From Desulfobacteraceae bacterium (lineage in GTDB: Bacteria; Desulfobacterota; Desulfobacteria; Desulfobacterales; Desulfosarcinaceae): a stretch of 33,764 bases of DNA. How positions within the stretch are numbered: the first letter of the stretch is position 1; each line of letters opens with the position of its first letter. The notes under the pieces are model-generated. The model was not told the origin of the DNA, ran no database searches, and worked only from the letters and a program-made list of their open reading frames with translations. The translations under genes were made by a program, and so were the position numbers. The stretch spans positions 1 to 33,764 of the forward strand of contig JAMOUQ010000033.1 in assembly GCA_027068085.1 (NCBI GenBank), given 5' to 3'. This document shows positions 1 to 6,608 of the stretch, piece after piece.

Positions 1-2
1 AA

Positions 3-140
3 AAGGACCTGGACAAATGGCTGCATCACTACAACCATGAACGCCCCCACCGCGGTTACCGTAACAAGGGCAGAAAACCGATTGAAACCTTCGAACTTGG
101 TAAAAAACGCCGGGAGGCCCTGATGAAACAAGCTGCTTAA
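3..140 (+). CDS. IS481-like transposase, C-terminal fragment
   Basis: The last 45 codons of a DDE integrase-core transposase are present in frame from position 3 to a TAA at 138-140. The motif HHYNHERPHRGYRNKGRKP followed by IETFELG is the typical end of IS481-type (rve) transposases, where the conserved N-x-x-R-P-H segment lies near the catalytic glutamate. The gene is cut by the window edge and the catalytic residues themselves are not visible, so whether it is intact cannot be judged. Its orientation is toward pheA, so read-through could reach that gene. Confidence 0.8.
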   Translation, partial: KDLDKWLHHYNHERPHRGYRNKGRKPIETFELGKKRREALMKQAA

Positions 141-179
141 ACACACCCAGACCGGGAGGCTTTACTGTTCGGTAAGCGC

Positions 180-209
180 TTGACTTTTACAGATAACGGA
201 AAATATACA
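180..209 (+). promoter_or_regulatory. Possible outward-facing promoter in the IS end
   Basis: TTGACT at 180-185 is followed, after 18 bp, by TATACA at 204-209. Both are close to sigma70 consensus, and they point out of the IS toward pheA about 100 bp downstream. Many insertion sequences carry such outward promoters. The spacing is one base longer than ideal and there is no expression evidence. Confidence 0.3.
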
Positions 210-313
210 CCTTAAAACAATCTTATTGTGGTCTTGACTTTGGGGTCCATCTTATTTTCCCCGGGTCTGACAGGGCCGTTTTATTATTGTCCTGCCCCAA
301 AATGGTGATCAAA

Positions 314-1378
314 ATGGAACTGGAAGAAATCAGAAGGCAAATTGACAATATCGACCGCCAGCTGCTGGTGTTGCTCCAGGAAAGGATGAGTTATGCCCTG
401 CGGGCCGGAAAGTTCAAGCAGCAGGTGTCCGACCCCGAGCGCGAACAGGATATCCTGGAAAGGGCTGCCCGGCTGAGGCTGGACCTGGTTGAACGTTCCT
501 TCGCCCGCCAGCTGCTTGAAGCCATCTTCGCAGAAAGCAAACGGCTGCAAAGACAAGACAGGACCCTGGTGGCATTTCAGGGCGAACACGGTGCCTACGG
601 TGAAGTGGCGGCCCGCAAATTGGTGCCCGAGGGAGCTTATATCCCGTGCCTGGAATTCGGTGATGTCTTCGGAGGTGTCGCCAAGGGGCATTTCGATCTT
701 GGGGTGGTGCCGGTCGAAAATTCGCTCGAAGGGGCCGTGACCCGGGTCGACGAACTTTTGACCCGGACAGAGCTGAAAATAGTGGGAGAAATCAGTGTGC
801 CGGTCGATCATTGCCTGCTGGCAGTCGATGCCGATGATATCTCCCGGGTCAGGCTGGTATATTCCCATCCCCAGGCCCTTGCCCGGTGCAGGAATTTTTT
901 GAGCCGCCACGGTCTCGAGCAAAGACCTTTCTATGACACCGCCGGGGCTGCCAAAATGTTGGCCAGGGACAATCCCGGAGCTGCGGCGGCTGTCGCAAGC
1001 CGCCTTTGCGCCGATTTATACGGCTTGAAAATCCTGGCCGAAAAGATCCAGGACGGCCCTTCGAATTCAACCCGCTTCATCCTGCTGTCCACCGAGGCCT
1101 GCCAGGTGGAAAGCGGCAAAACATCAATCGTCTTCAGCACAACCCACACGGCAGGCAGCCTGTTCAAGGTCCTCCGGCTTTTCGCCGAGGCCGGAATCAA
1201 TCTGACCCGCATTTCATCCATACCCGGGCGGACAGACCCGGGCAGCTGGGATTTTTTCCTCGATTTCGAAGGCTCCGTCAAACAGGCTGAAATCGCGGCT
1301 GTCATGGACCGGGTGAAAAAGGTAGCGGTGGATCTGCGCTGGCTGGGCAGTTATCCGGCCGACCCGAAGCTGGTTTGA
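314..1378 (+). CDS. pheA: Bifunctional chorismate mutase / prephenate dehydratase (P-protein)
   Basis: This enzyme converts chorismate to prephenate and then to phenylpyruvate for phenylalanine synthesis in the cytoplasm. From the ATG at 314 (354 aa), residues 1-85 are an AroQ-type chorismate mutase with R7/R8, R24, K33/K35 and the D40-x-x-R43-E44 set. Residues about 85-265 are prephenate dehydratase with VENSLEGAV and the family motif STRF at 252-255. Residues about 270-345 are an ACT domain with GSLFKVL and GINLT. The 314 start is preferred because GGTGATC at 304-310 matches the 3' part of the anti-Shine-Dalgarno complement. In-frame alternatives are ATG 302 and TTG 287. The usual phenylalanine-binding ESRP of the ACT domain reads SSIP here (301-304), so feedback control may differ. 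An IS end lies about 40 bp upstream. Confidence 0.95.
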   Translation: MELEEIRRQIDNIDRQLLVLLQERMSYALRAGKFKQQVSDPEREQDILERAARLRLDLVERSFARQLLEAIFAESKRLQRQDRTLVAFQGEHGAYGEVAARKLVPEGAYIPCLEFGDVFGGVAKGHFDLGVVPVENSLEGAVTRVDELLTRTELKIVGEISVPVDHCLLAVDADDISRVRLVYSHPQALARCRNFLSRHGLEQRPFYDTAGAAKMLARDNPGAAAAVASRLCADLYGLKILAEKIQDGPSNSTRFILLSTEACQVESGKTSIVFSTTHTAGSLFKVLRLFAEAGINLTRISSIPGRTDPGSWDFFLDFEGSVKQAEIAAVMDRVKKVAVDLRWLGSYPADPKLV

Positions 1379-1390
1379 CGCCTTTTGGCA

Positions 1391-1419
1391 GCCGCCCGTG
1401 CCGGTAAGGCCCGGGCGGC
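1391..1419. terminator. Stem-loop between convergent genes
   Basis: GCCGCCCG at 1391-1398 pairs perfectly with CGGGCGGC at 1412-1419 around a 13-nt loop. It sits in the 59-bp gap between pheA and the oppositely oriented PLP enzyme gene, where a shared terminator is expected. No T-run follows on either strand, so it is not a canonical intrinsic terminator. Confidence 0.3.
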
Positions 1420-1437
1420 ACGACGCTCGGCTCCCGG

Positions 1438-2658
1438 TCATGCCTGTAGAACAGAGGCGACTGCGCGCCTGAGCTGTTCCAGGCGGGCCTCCAGGGTTCC
1501 GGTATACCCTATGGCAAGCCTTACCAGACCGGGTGAAAGGCCGATCTGCCTCTGTTCTTCTGCCGGTATCTCAGAAGAAGTCGAGGTGCCCGAGCAGCTC
1601 ATCAGGGTGTCGAAATATCCCAGGGACACGGCAATCAAGCCGAATTTTTCCCGATTCTGGAGGACGTCCAGAAGTTGCTCCGCCTTTTCCAGCGTACCGC
1701 AGTCCAAGGCTATGATTCCGCCAAAGCCGTAACGCTTGTTGATCATTGTGCGCAGCAACTGGTGCTGGGGATGGGAGGCAAGCCCGGGGTAGATGACGTC
1801 GACCCGCATTTCCTCCAGGGCTTTTGCCATGGCCATTGCGCGGCGGCTGTGTTCGCGCATGCGCAGGGGCAGGTGCGGCAGGCGCTGGATTATGTCGAAA
1901 GCCACCCGGGGATCCATGGTCGGTCCCAGCAACATGATCATGCCCTGGTGCAGATCCATCAGATCCCTGATGAAATCGCTCCGGCCGCAAACAGCGCCGG
2001 CAATCAGGTCCGAGGCTCCGTTGATGAACTTTGTCATCGAGTAGACCACCACATCGGCTCCAAGCCGGGCAGGGCTCAGGACCATGGGGGCGAAGGTGTT
2101 GTCGACCACAAGTTGCAGACCGTTTTTGCGGCAAAGAGCGGCAAGAGCAGGGATGTCAGCGATTTTCAGGGTGGGGTTGCCGATGGATTCGGTGTAGATT
2201 ACCCTGGTGTTTTCTCTGACGGCCTCCTCTATCTTTTGCGGGCTGGTGATGTCTACAAAAGTGGTTTCAATTCCGAACCTCGGCATCAGGTCTGCCATCA
2301 GGGCATGGGTTCCTCCATAGATCGTGTCGCTGGCCACGATATGGTCCCCCTTGCGGCACAACTGCAGCAGGACGCATGCGATGGCCGACATTCCGCTGGC
2401 GGTGCACATGGCGGCTTCCGTGCCCTCCATGGCCGCAAGGTAGCGGCCCAGGACGCTGACAGTGGGATTGAAGTGCCGGCTGTAAAGGAAACAACCGCCT
2501 TTGTCGGGGCCTTTGGCGCCCTGGAAGATTTCAGGCAGGGTGCGGGGATCGATAACCGTGAATGTGGCCGAACGGGAGATTGACGGTGCCACGCCGCCGT
2601 GTTCGCCAAACTCCCGGCGGGCTGAAATCATTGCAAGTTCAGGTGAGTAAGGCTGCAT
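1438..2658 (-). CDS. PLP-dependent Cys/Met metabolism enzyme (methionine gamma-lyase-like)
   Basis: A 406-aa enzyme of the cystathionine/methionine lyase family (fold type I PLP). The PLP lysine is K210 in SMTKFING. D186 (VVDNTF) binds the pyridine nitrogen, and Y59/R61 in YSRHFNPT is the phosphate-binding pair donated by the neighbouring subunit. Y114 occupies the usual catalytic tyrosine position, but the next key residue is G116, where well-studied methionine gamma-lyases have cysteine. The reaction could therefore be methionine or cystathionine lysis or a synthase-type reaction. The start is fixed by a near-perfect ribosome site, AAGGAGGTAA, directly upstream (2661-2670). An open frame continues further upstream but would overlap the Lrp gene, which ends 22 bp before this start. 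The two very likely form an operon in which the regulator senses the amino acid. Confidence 0.92.
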   Translation of the reverse strand: MQPYSPELAMISARREFGEHGGVAPSISRSATFTVIDPRTLPEIFQGAKGPDKGGCFLYSRHFNPTVSVLGRYLAAMEGTEAAMCTASGMSAIACVLLQLCRKGDHIVASDTIYGGTHALMADLMPRFGIETTFVDITSPQKIEEAVRENTRVIYTESIGNPTLKIADIPALAALCRKNGLQLVVDNTFAPMVLSPARLGADVVVYSMTKFINGASDLIAGAVCGRSDFIRDLMDLHQGMIMLLGPTMDPRVAFDIIQRLPHLPLRMREHSRRAMAMAKALEEMRVDVIYPGLASHPQHQLLRTMINKRYGFGGIIALDCGTLEKAEQLLDVLQNREKFGLIAVSLGYFDTLMSCSGTSTSSEIPAEEQRQIGLSPGLVRLAIGYTGTLEARLEQLRRAVASVLQA

Positions 2659-2680
2659 TTTTACCTCCTTGCTGGTTTGG

Positions 2681-3160
2681 TTAATTGTCCGGCGCAATAG
2701 CGGATATGGCCGAAAGAAGGGCAGGCGCTGATTCTGTTTCGGAAAAGATGATGAAGGTCTCGCAGCGGCCAAAGTCCGGCAGGGCCGCTATCTGGGTCTT
2801 GACCAGATTGCCCAATGCGTCGAGGTCCCTGGCCACCACGTGGAGGATGTAATCGAACCTGCCACTGACATGGTAGCAGGACTTGATGCAGGGTACCCGT
2901 TGGACGGCTTTTTCAAAATTGCGGATCTGGTTGGCCTCATGCCGGTCCAGGACGAGCCCTACCAGAGCCTGGACACTTAATCCGAGATGGCGCCGGTTGA
3001 CCACGGCGCGGTAACCCCTGATCACACCGCGGCCTTCCAGGCGCCTGACCCTTTCCTGGACGGTGGTGGCAGGGACGCTGAGCCTTCTGGCGATGGTGCT
3101 TATTTTTTCGCGGCCATTGCGGCAAAGAGCCTGTACGATGCGGCGGTCAAGATCATCCAT
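2681..3160 (-). CDS. Lrp/AsnC family transcriptional regulator
   Basis: A 159-aa protein with an N-terminal winged helix-turn-helix (MDDLDRRIVQAL through TTVQERVRRLEGRGVIRGY, residues about 1-50). A C-terminal RAM/AsnC ligand-binding domain follows (about 65-150), which in this family binds amino acids and drives octamer formation. The ATG at 3160 is chosen because GGAG lies 8 nt upstream. Another in-frame ATG at 3172 has no ribosome site. It is the first gene of a two-gene unit with the PLP Cys/Met enzyme, the usual arrangement for a local amino-acid-responsive activator of its neighbour. A near-palindrome in its own upstream region suggests autoregulation. Confidence 0.93.
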   Translation of the reverse strand: MDDLDRRIVQALCRNGREKISTIARRLSVPATTVQERVRRLEGRGVIRGYRAVVNRRHLGLSVQALVGLVLDRHEANQIRNFEKAVQRVPCIKSCYHVSGRFDYILHVVARDLDALGNLVKTQIAALPDFGRCETFIIFSETESAPALLSAISAIAPDN

Positions 3161-3189
3161 GGCTGACTCCATGACTGGGTTGCGTTTGG

Positions 3190-3208
3190 AATACCATATT
3201 GTGATATT
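3190..3208. promoter_or_regulatory. Candidate Lrp operator (imperfect palindrome)
   Basis: The 19-bp segment AATACCATATTGTGATATT matches its own reverse complement at 14 of 19 positions. It lies 30-48 bp upstream of the Lrp start in an A+T-rich patch of an otherwise G+C-rich region. Lrp-family proteins bind short A+T-rich palindromes near their own promoters, so this is a reasonable autoregulatory site. The assignment rests on position and symmetry only. Confidence 0.35.
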
Positions 3209-3465
3209 ACCGGCAAAAATGCAAATATAATATTCAAACGACAAAAAAATTATTCAATTAACGATGAAACGGCGCATATAACGCACTTTGACGGTAATAA
3301 CAACGGGCGTGAGAATTGAAGGGCGGTCTTCAATGGCGGGAAACCCGGAAGGCCGGGGATCAGGTGCCTCTGCCGGTGTGTCCCGGCTTGTCGGAGGGTA
3401 AATTGCCGGGGCCGTAACCGGCTCAGTCGGATGATCTGTATTTGGGCGTAAACGGAATGTGCCTG
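3209..3465. other. Intergenic region with one perfect inverted repeat
   Basis: No gene with believable composition and a ribosome site is visible here. The first 60 bp are A+T-rich and probably hold the upstream part of the Lrp promoter. A perfect inverted repeat, ATTGAAG (3315-3321) and CTTCAAT (3328-3334) with a 6-nt loop, lies about 150 bp beyond the end of the GNAT gene. It has no T-run, so it could be an operator or a weak transcript-end structure. Confidence 0.5.
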
Positions 3466-3903
3466 TCAGGCAAGGCTTTTGCGCAGGTTGATGAAATTGC
3501 TCCGGTCGAAGCCGAGTGTTTTGAAAAAAGACAGCAGGTCGGTCGAATCCCAGCGCACTGAAGTGTAGACGGATGTTATGCCGGTTTCCTTATAAATTTT
3601 GAAAATCTCTTTGGCCAGACTTTCTCCGATTCCACGGCCCATATAATCGGGATCTACTCCCAGGGTGGCTATCCAGGCGCTTTTTTCGATGCCGAATCCC
3701 AGGGTCAGGATATAACTGATCATGAAACCGACGATCCGTCCATCGTGTTCTGCCACGTAACACATGTCCTGCTCGCTCTTGGCATGCAGGCGGATAAGTT
3801 CCTTGAAATCGGCATTGGCCGGCTTGCGTATGATGGCTGAATATATATGGGCGATTTGTTCGGCATCGGTTGTTTCAAGTTTCCGGATTTTTATATTTTT
3901 CAC
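3466..3903 (-). CDS. GNAT family N-acetyltransferase
   Basis: A 145-aa single-domain GNAT protein. The acetyl-CoA pyrophosphate-binding motif A is clear at residues 81-96 (LGVDPDYMGRGIGESL, with the R/Q-x-x-G-x-G core as G89-R90-G91-I92-G93). The C-terminal part, SVRWDSTDLLSFFKTLGFD, is the usual family ending. The substrate is unknown. The start is GTG at 3903 with AAGGAA about 9 nt upstream. It lies 23 bp downstream of a small AbrB-like protein gene on the same strand, so the two are probably co-transcribed. Codon use is visibly more A+T-rich than in most neighbours, which together with the transposon-associated partner hints at horizontal transfer. Confidence 0.88.
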   Translation of the reverse strand: MKNIKIRKLETTDAEQIAHIYSAIIRKPANADFKELIRLHAKSEQDMCYVAEHDGRIVGFMISYILTLGFGIEKSAWIATLGVDPDYMGRGIGESLAKEIFKIYKETGITSVYTSVRWDSTDLLSFFKTLGFDRSNFINLRKSLA

Positions 3904-3926
3904 TTTGCGGTTCCTTTTGCCGAGAA

Positions 3927-4115
3927 CTAGTCGATCCGTATGATCTTAACATTATGGCCTACCCAGTTGGGCGGCAGATAAACTCTTCCGCTGTTGCCGC
4001 TGGATTTGACCTTTTTTTCTATCATTTCCTCGCCGTAAATTTCAAACTTTACCTTCCGCGGCACATCCTCTTGATTGTCTTGTGGTTTTCTGTTCTGTCC
4101 TTTTTTTTCTGGCAC
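3927..4115 (-). CDS. Small AbrB/SpoVT-like protein (DUF2080 transposon-associated type)
   Basis: A 62-aa protein with a charged N-terminus and a conserved C-terminal half, VKSSGNSGRVYLPPNWVG then VKIIRID (residues 36-62). The GNSGRV-x-LP-x-x-W pattern is that of swapped-hairpin AbrB/SpoVT-like DNA-binding proteins. From memory it closely resembles DUF2080 proteins, best known as transposon-associated genes in archaea. The annotated start is GTG at 4115 with a weak upstream AGGCGG. The conserved part begins near residue 21, so a shorter form is possible. It precedes the GNAT gene by 23 bp. A role as repressor or antitoxin for the acetyltransferase is conceivable but not shown. Confidence 0.7.
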   Translation of the reverse strand: MPEKKGQNRKPQDNQEDVPRKVKFEIYGEEMIEKKVKSSGNSGRVYLPPNWVGHNVKIIRID

Positions 4116-4545
4116 GGCAGCCGCCTTTTTTCGCGGATTAATCGTTTTTGAAAGCCACCTGTCTTTTAAAGGGTGGTGGTTTGCTGAAGCATGGTCTCTT
4201 GGTAAATGCCGGGACCCGTCGCAAATGCCCGCCCTTTACTGCCGGTTCCGGCCCTTGATCTTCGCTGTCCGGAAGCTGATGCAGCCATGGGCGCCCGGAC
4301 CGCGGTCGTCCCTGGCTATATTATAGCTGCACGTTGAGGCGGTCAAGGATTGATTTGCATTTTGGCGGTATTTTGTTCAAACAGGCAACGCCGGCGACGC
4401 AAACCGGTATCCGGACGCCGGCTTTTGCCCGGCCCCATGTCCCCGGCGGTGTCCGCCTTTGACGGACTTTTGGCAACCTGCTTCAAGCCGTATGGCGCAC
4501 CGGCTGTCAGGCGCATACACCGGCGACAGAACAATGCATAACCTG
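4116..4545. other. Non-coding stretch between divergent units
   Basis: About 430 bp without a supportable gene. Open frames here (for example 4343-4552 on the minus strand) lack ribosome sites and have Arg/Pro-rich, shadow-like composition. The stretch holds the candidate minus-strand promoter near 4318-4346. It also has a short hairpin in the presumed DUF2080 leader (CCACC/GGTGG around 4155-4178). Confidence 0.5.
4318..4346 (-). promoter_or_regulatory. Candidate promoter for the DUF2080-GNAT pair
   Basis: On the minus strand TTGACC (4341-4346) is followed by TATAATATA-like sequence. An exact TATAAT sits at 4320-4325 (15-bp spacer), or TAATAT at 4318-4323 (17-bp spacer). The elements are strong for a G+C-rich region, but they imply a leader of about 195 nt before the GTG at 4115. 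Confidence 0.4.
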
Positions 4546-4574
4546 TTGACAAAAATAATTCATAAACATCTAAT
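4546..4574 (+). promoter_or_regulatory. Strong sigma70-type promoter for the flavin oxidoreductase
   Basis: A perfect -35 box TTGACA (4546-4551) is followed after exactly 17 bp by TCTAAT (4569-4574), five of six matches to TATAAT. Transcription would start near 4581, giving a leader of about 55 nt. That leader ends in AAGGAG at 4622-4627, before the ATG at 4635. This is the best promoter match in the window. Confidence 0.65.
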
Positions 4575-4634
4575 CGGAAGCCGGAAGTCTGAAACGTTCG
4601 ATTTTGGTTCCATTACAAGGCAAGGAGATGAAAT

Positions 4635-6608
4635 ATGGGTGAGCACTATCCCGGCTTGTTTCAGCCCCTGAAACTGGGGACCATGACCGTAAAGAACCGG
4701 CTGCTGATGTCGGCCATGAGCATCAATTTCGGGGTCGATGACAAGGGGAGGGTGAACCGGCAGTTGACCGCCTATTTCGTCGCCAGGGCGCGCGGTGGGG
4801 CAGGGGCAATGCTGGTCGGAGGGGGCGCGGTTCATCCCACGGGGCTCGAGTTGCCCCATCTGCCGACCCTGTGGGACGATGGCTGCATCGGGCCGCTTGA
4901 GAAGATGGTCAGGGCTGTCAAGCCCTTCGGCTGCAGTTTCGGCGTCCAGTTGATGCACGGCGGACGGCAGTCCTACCACGACCGCAAGGTGGCCCCTTCG
5001 GCCATTGCGGCCCCGGCGGTGGTCAAGGGTGTTCCCCGCGAACTTTCCCCGGACGAGATCATGGAGATGGTTGCCGCTTTTGGGGATGCGGCCCGCAGGT
5101 GCCGGCAGGCAGGGTTCGATTTTATCGAAATTCATGCCGCCCACGGATACCTGATCAACCAGTTTTTATCGCCCAACGCCAATCACCGCCGGGACCGGTA
5201 CGGCGGTTGCTTTGAAAACCGGATACGGTTCCTGATCCAGATAATCGAGGACATCCGTTCCAAATGCGGCCGGGATTTTCCGGTCGGAATCCGGATAAAC
5301 GGTGAGGATTACATCAGCAACGGCTGGAGCATGCACGAAGCCCTGAGGCTGTCACGCATCCTGGAAAGATTGAAAGTAGCATACCTTCATGTGTCGGCCG
5401 GCGTCTACGGCAGCACCCAGTTGACTATCCCTTCCATGTACGTTGAACAGGGATGCTTCGTCCATCTGGCGGCAAGGGTGAAACAGGAGGTTGCTTTGCC
5501 GGTGATAGCCGTGGGCAGAATAAAGACCCCGGAGATGGCGGAAGAAATCATCAAAGAAGGGAAGGCGGACATGGTGGCCATGGGCAGATCGTTCCTGGCC
5601 GATCCCCGGTGGCCCCTAAAGGCCCGGAGCGGCCGCCGCAAAGCCATACGCCACTGCGTGGGCTGCTGTCTGGGATGCATCCACGCCGTACTTGCGCTGG
5701 AACCGGGAGGGTGTGTCGTCAACCCGGAAGTGGGCCGGGAATATCTGTCGGATTCAGAAAACAAAAACTCCGTCCGGCAGACCGGCAGATCCGCTGCCGG
5801 CCGCAGGGTCCTGGTGGTCGGGGCCGGGCCCTCGGGCTTGGCGGCCGCCCGGGCAGCCGCCAAGGCCGGCCACGTGGTGACGGTCCTGGAAAAGGAGGCG
5901 ACGGCCGGGGGCGCCCTGGCGCTGGCGGCCAAGGCGCCGGGCAGGGGTGAGCTGAATGATATCCTTGATTTTTTCCTCAACGAGATTGATGAACTCGGTG
6001 TCGAAATCAGATTCGGCTGCCGCCTGGATAGCCAAGTGCTCGACCGCTTGAGGCCCCAGGTGGTCGTGCTGGCCACGGGAGCTTTACCCGAGGTGCCGAT
6101 GATCAAGGGCCTTGCCGGATCTCAGATGGAACTTTTCACCGTCAATGAAGTGATGGCAGGCAAAGCGGATGTTCCCGGTGAAAAGACGGTTGTCCTGGGT
6201 GGAGGGCAGGCGGGGCTTATGGGCGCGGATTACCTTGCGACCCGGGGAAAGTCCGTTGCGGTCTTGCACCGGGGAGATCATTTCGCAGAAGAGATGTCCA
6301 GCAATGACCGTTACTACCTCAGGGAGCGCCTCAAACAGGGTGACGTGTCCCTCTTCAAAAAAGTCAGAGCGCTGACATTTGCTTCCCGGGGCGTCAGCTT
6401 CAGGTGTGACGGGAAGATGTTTGAACTCGAAGATTGCGATTCGGCGGTGATCGCCGGCAACATGAAGTCTGTCCGTCAGGCGGCAAACCTGCTTAAAGGA
6501 CGCAAGGTGGAATTGCAGATTGTCGGAGATGCCAAATCTCCCAGACACTTGATGTATGCCATCGAAGAAGGTGAGCGGGTCGTAGACGAATTGTCTTCTT
6601 CTACCTGA
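4635..6608 (+). CDS. NADH:flavin oxidoreductase / 2,4-dienoyl-CoA reductase-type FMN-FeS-FAD enzyme
   Basis: A 657-aa cytoplasmic oxidoreductase of the FadH/trimethylamine-dehydrogenase family. Residues about 5-335 are an Old Yellow Enzyme TIM barrel binding FMN, with HAAHGYLINQFLSP and the DRYGG segment. C341, C344, C348 and C360 form the expected C-x2-C-x3-C-x11-C site for a 4Fe-4S cluster. Two dinucleotide-binding segments follow: VVGAGPSGLAAA near residue 395 (FAD) and VVLGGGQAGLMGADYL near 520 (NAD(P)H). Electrons would pass from NAD(P)H via FAD and FeS to FMN and then to an enoate or dienoyl substrate. In an anaerobe the substrate could be an unsaturated acyl-CoA or an enoate from amino-acid breakdown; it cannot be read from sequence. 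The ATG has AAGGAG 7 nt upstream. The 3' end overlaps the convergent membrane-protein gene by 8 bp. Confidence 0.93.
   Translation: MGEHYPGLFQPLKLGTMTVKNRLLMSAMSINFGVDDKGRVNRQLTAYFVARARGGAGAMLVGGGAVHPTGLELPHLPTLWDDGCIGPLEKMVRAVKPFGCSFGVQLMHGGRQSYHDRKVAPSAIAAPAVVKGVPRELSPDEIMEMVAAFGDAARRCRQAGFDFIEIHAAHGYLINQFLSPNANHRRDRYGGCFENRIRFLIQIIEDIRSKCGRDFPVGIRINGEDYISNGWSMHEALRLSRILERLKVAYLHVSAGVYGSTQLTIPSMYVEQGCFVHLAARVKQEVALPVIAVGRIKTPEMAEEIIKEGKADMVAMGRSFLADPRWPLKARSGRRKAIRHCVGCCLGCIHAVLALEPGGCVVNPEVGREYLSDSENKNSVRQTGRSAAGRRVLVVGAGPSGLAAARAAAKAGHVVTVLEKEATAGGALALAAKAPGRGELNDILDFFLNEIDELGVEIRFGCRLDSQVLDRLRPQVVVLATGALPEVPMIKGLAGSQMELFTVNEVMAGKADVPGEKTVVLGGGQAGLMGADYLATRGKSVAVLHRGDHFAEEMSSNDRYYLRERLKQGDVSLFKKVRALTFASRGVSFRCDGKMFELEDCDSAVIAGNMKSVRQAANLLKGRKVELQIVGDAKSPRHLMYAIEEGERVVDELSSST

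Larger units (their letters stand above)
1..272 (+). mobile_element. Right end of an IS481-like insertion sequence (cut by window edge)
   Basis: The window opens inside a transposase gene. About 130 bp of non-coding DNA follows its stop. This ends in a block at 242-272 whose reverse complement begins TGTCAGACCCGGGGAAAATA, the TGT-start expected for an IS481-type terminal inverted repeat. The native flank would then begin at about 273, some 40 bp before pheA. The left end, its matching inverted repeat and any target-site duplication lie outside the window, so the exact boundary is an inference. Confidence 0.55.

Noticed and set aside
1675-2583. A 302-codon open frame on the plus strand
   Set aside because: Antisense to the PLP enzyme gene, whose lysine, aspartate and phosphate-site residues are all present on the other strand.
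2659-2772. N-terminal extension of the PLP enzyme
   Set aside because: The strong AAGGAGG site sits just before 2658 and the extension would run into the Lrp coding region.
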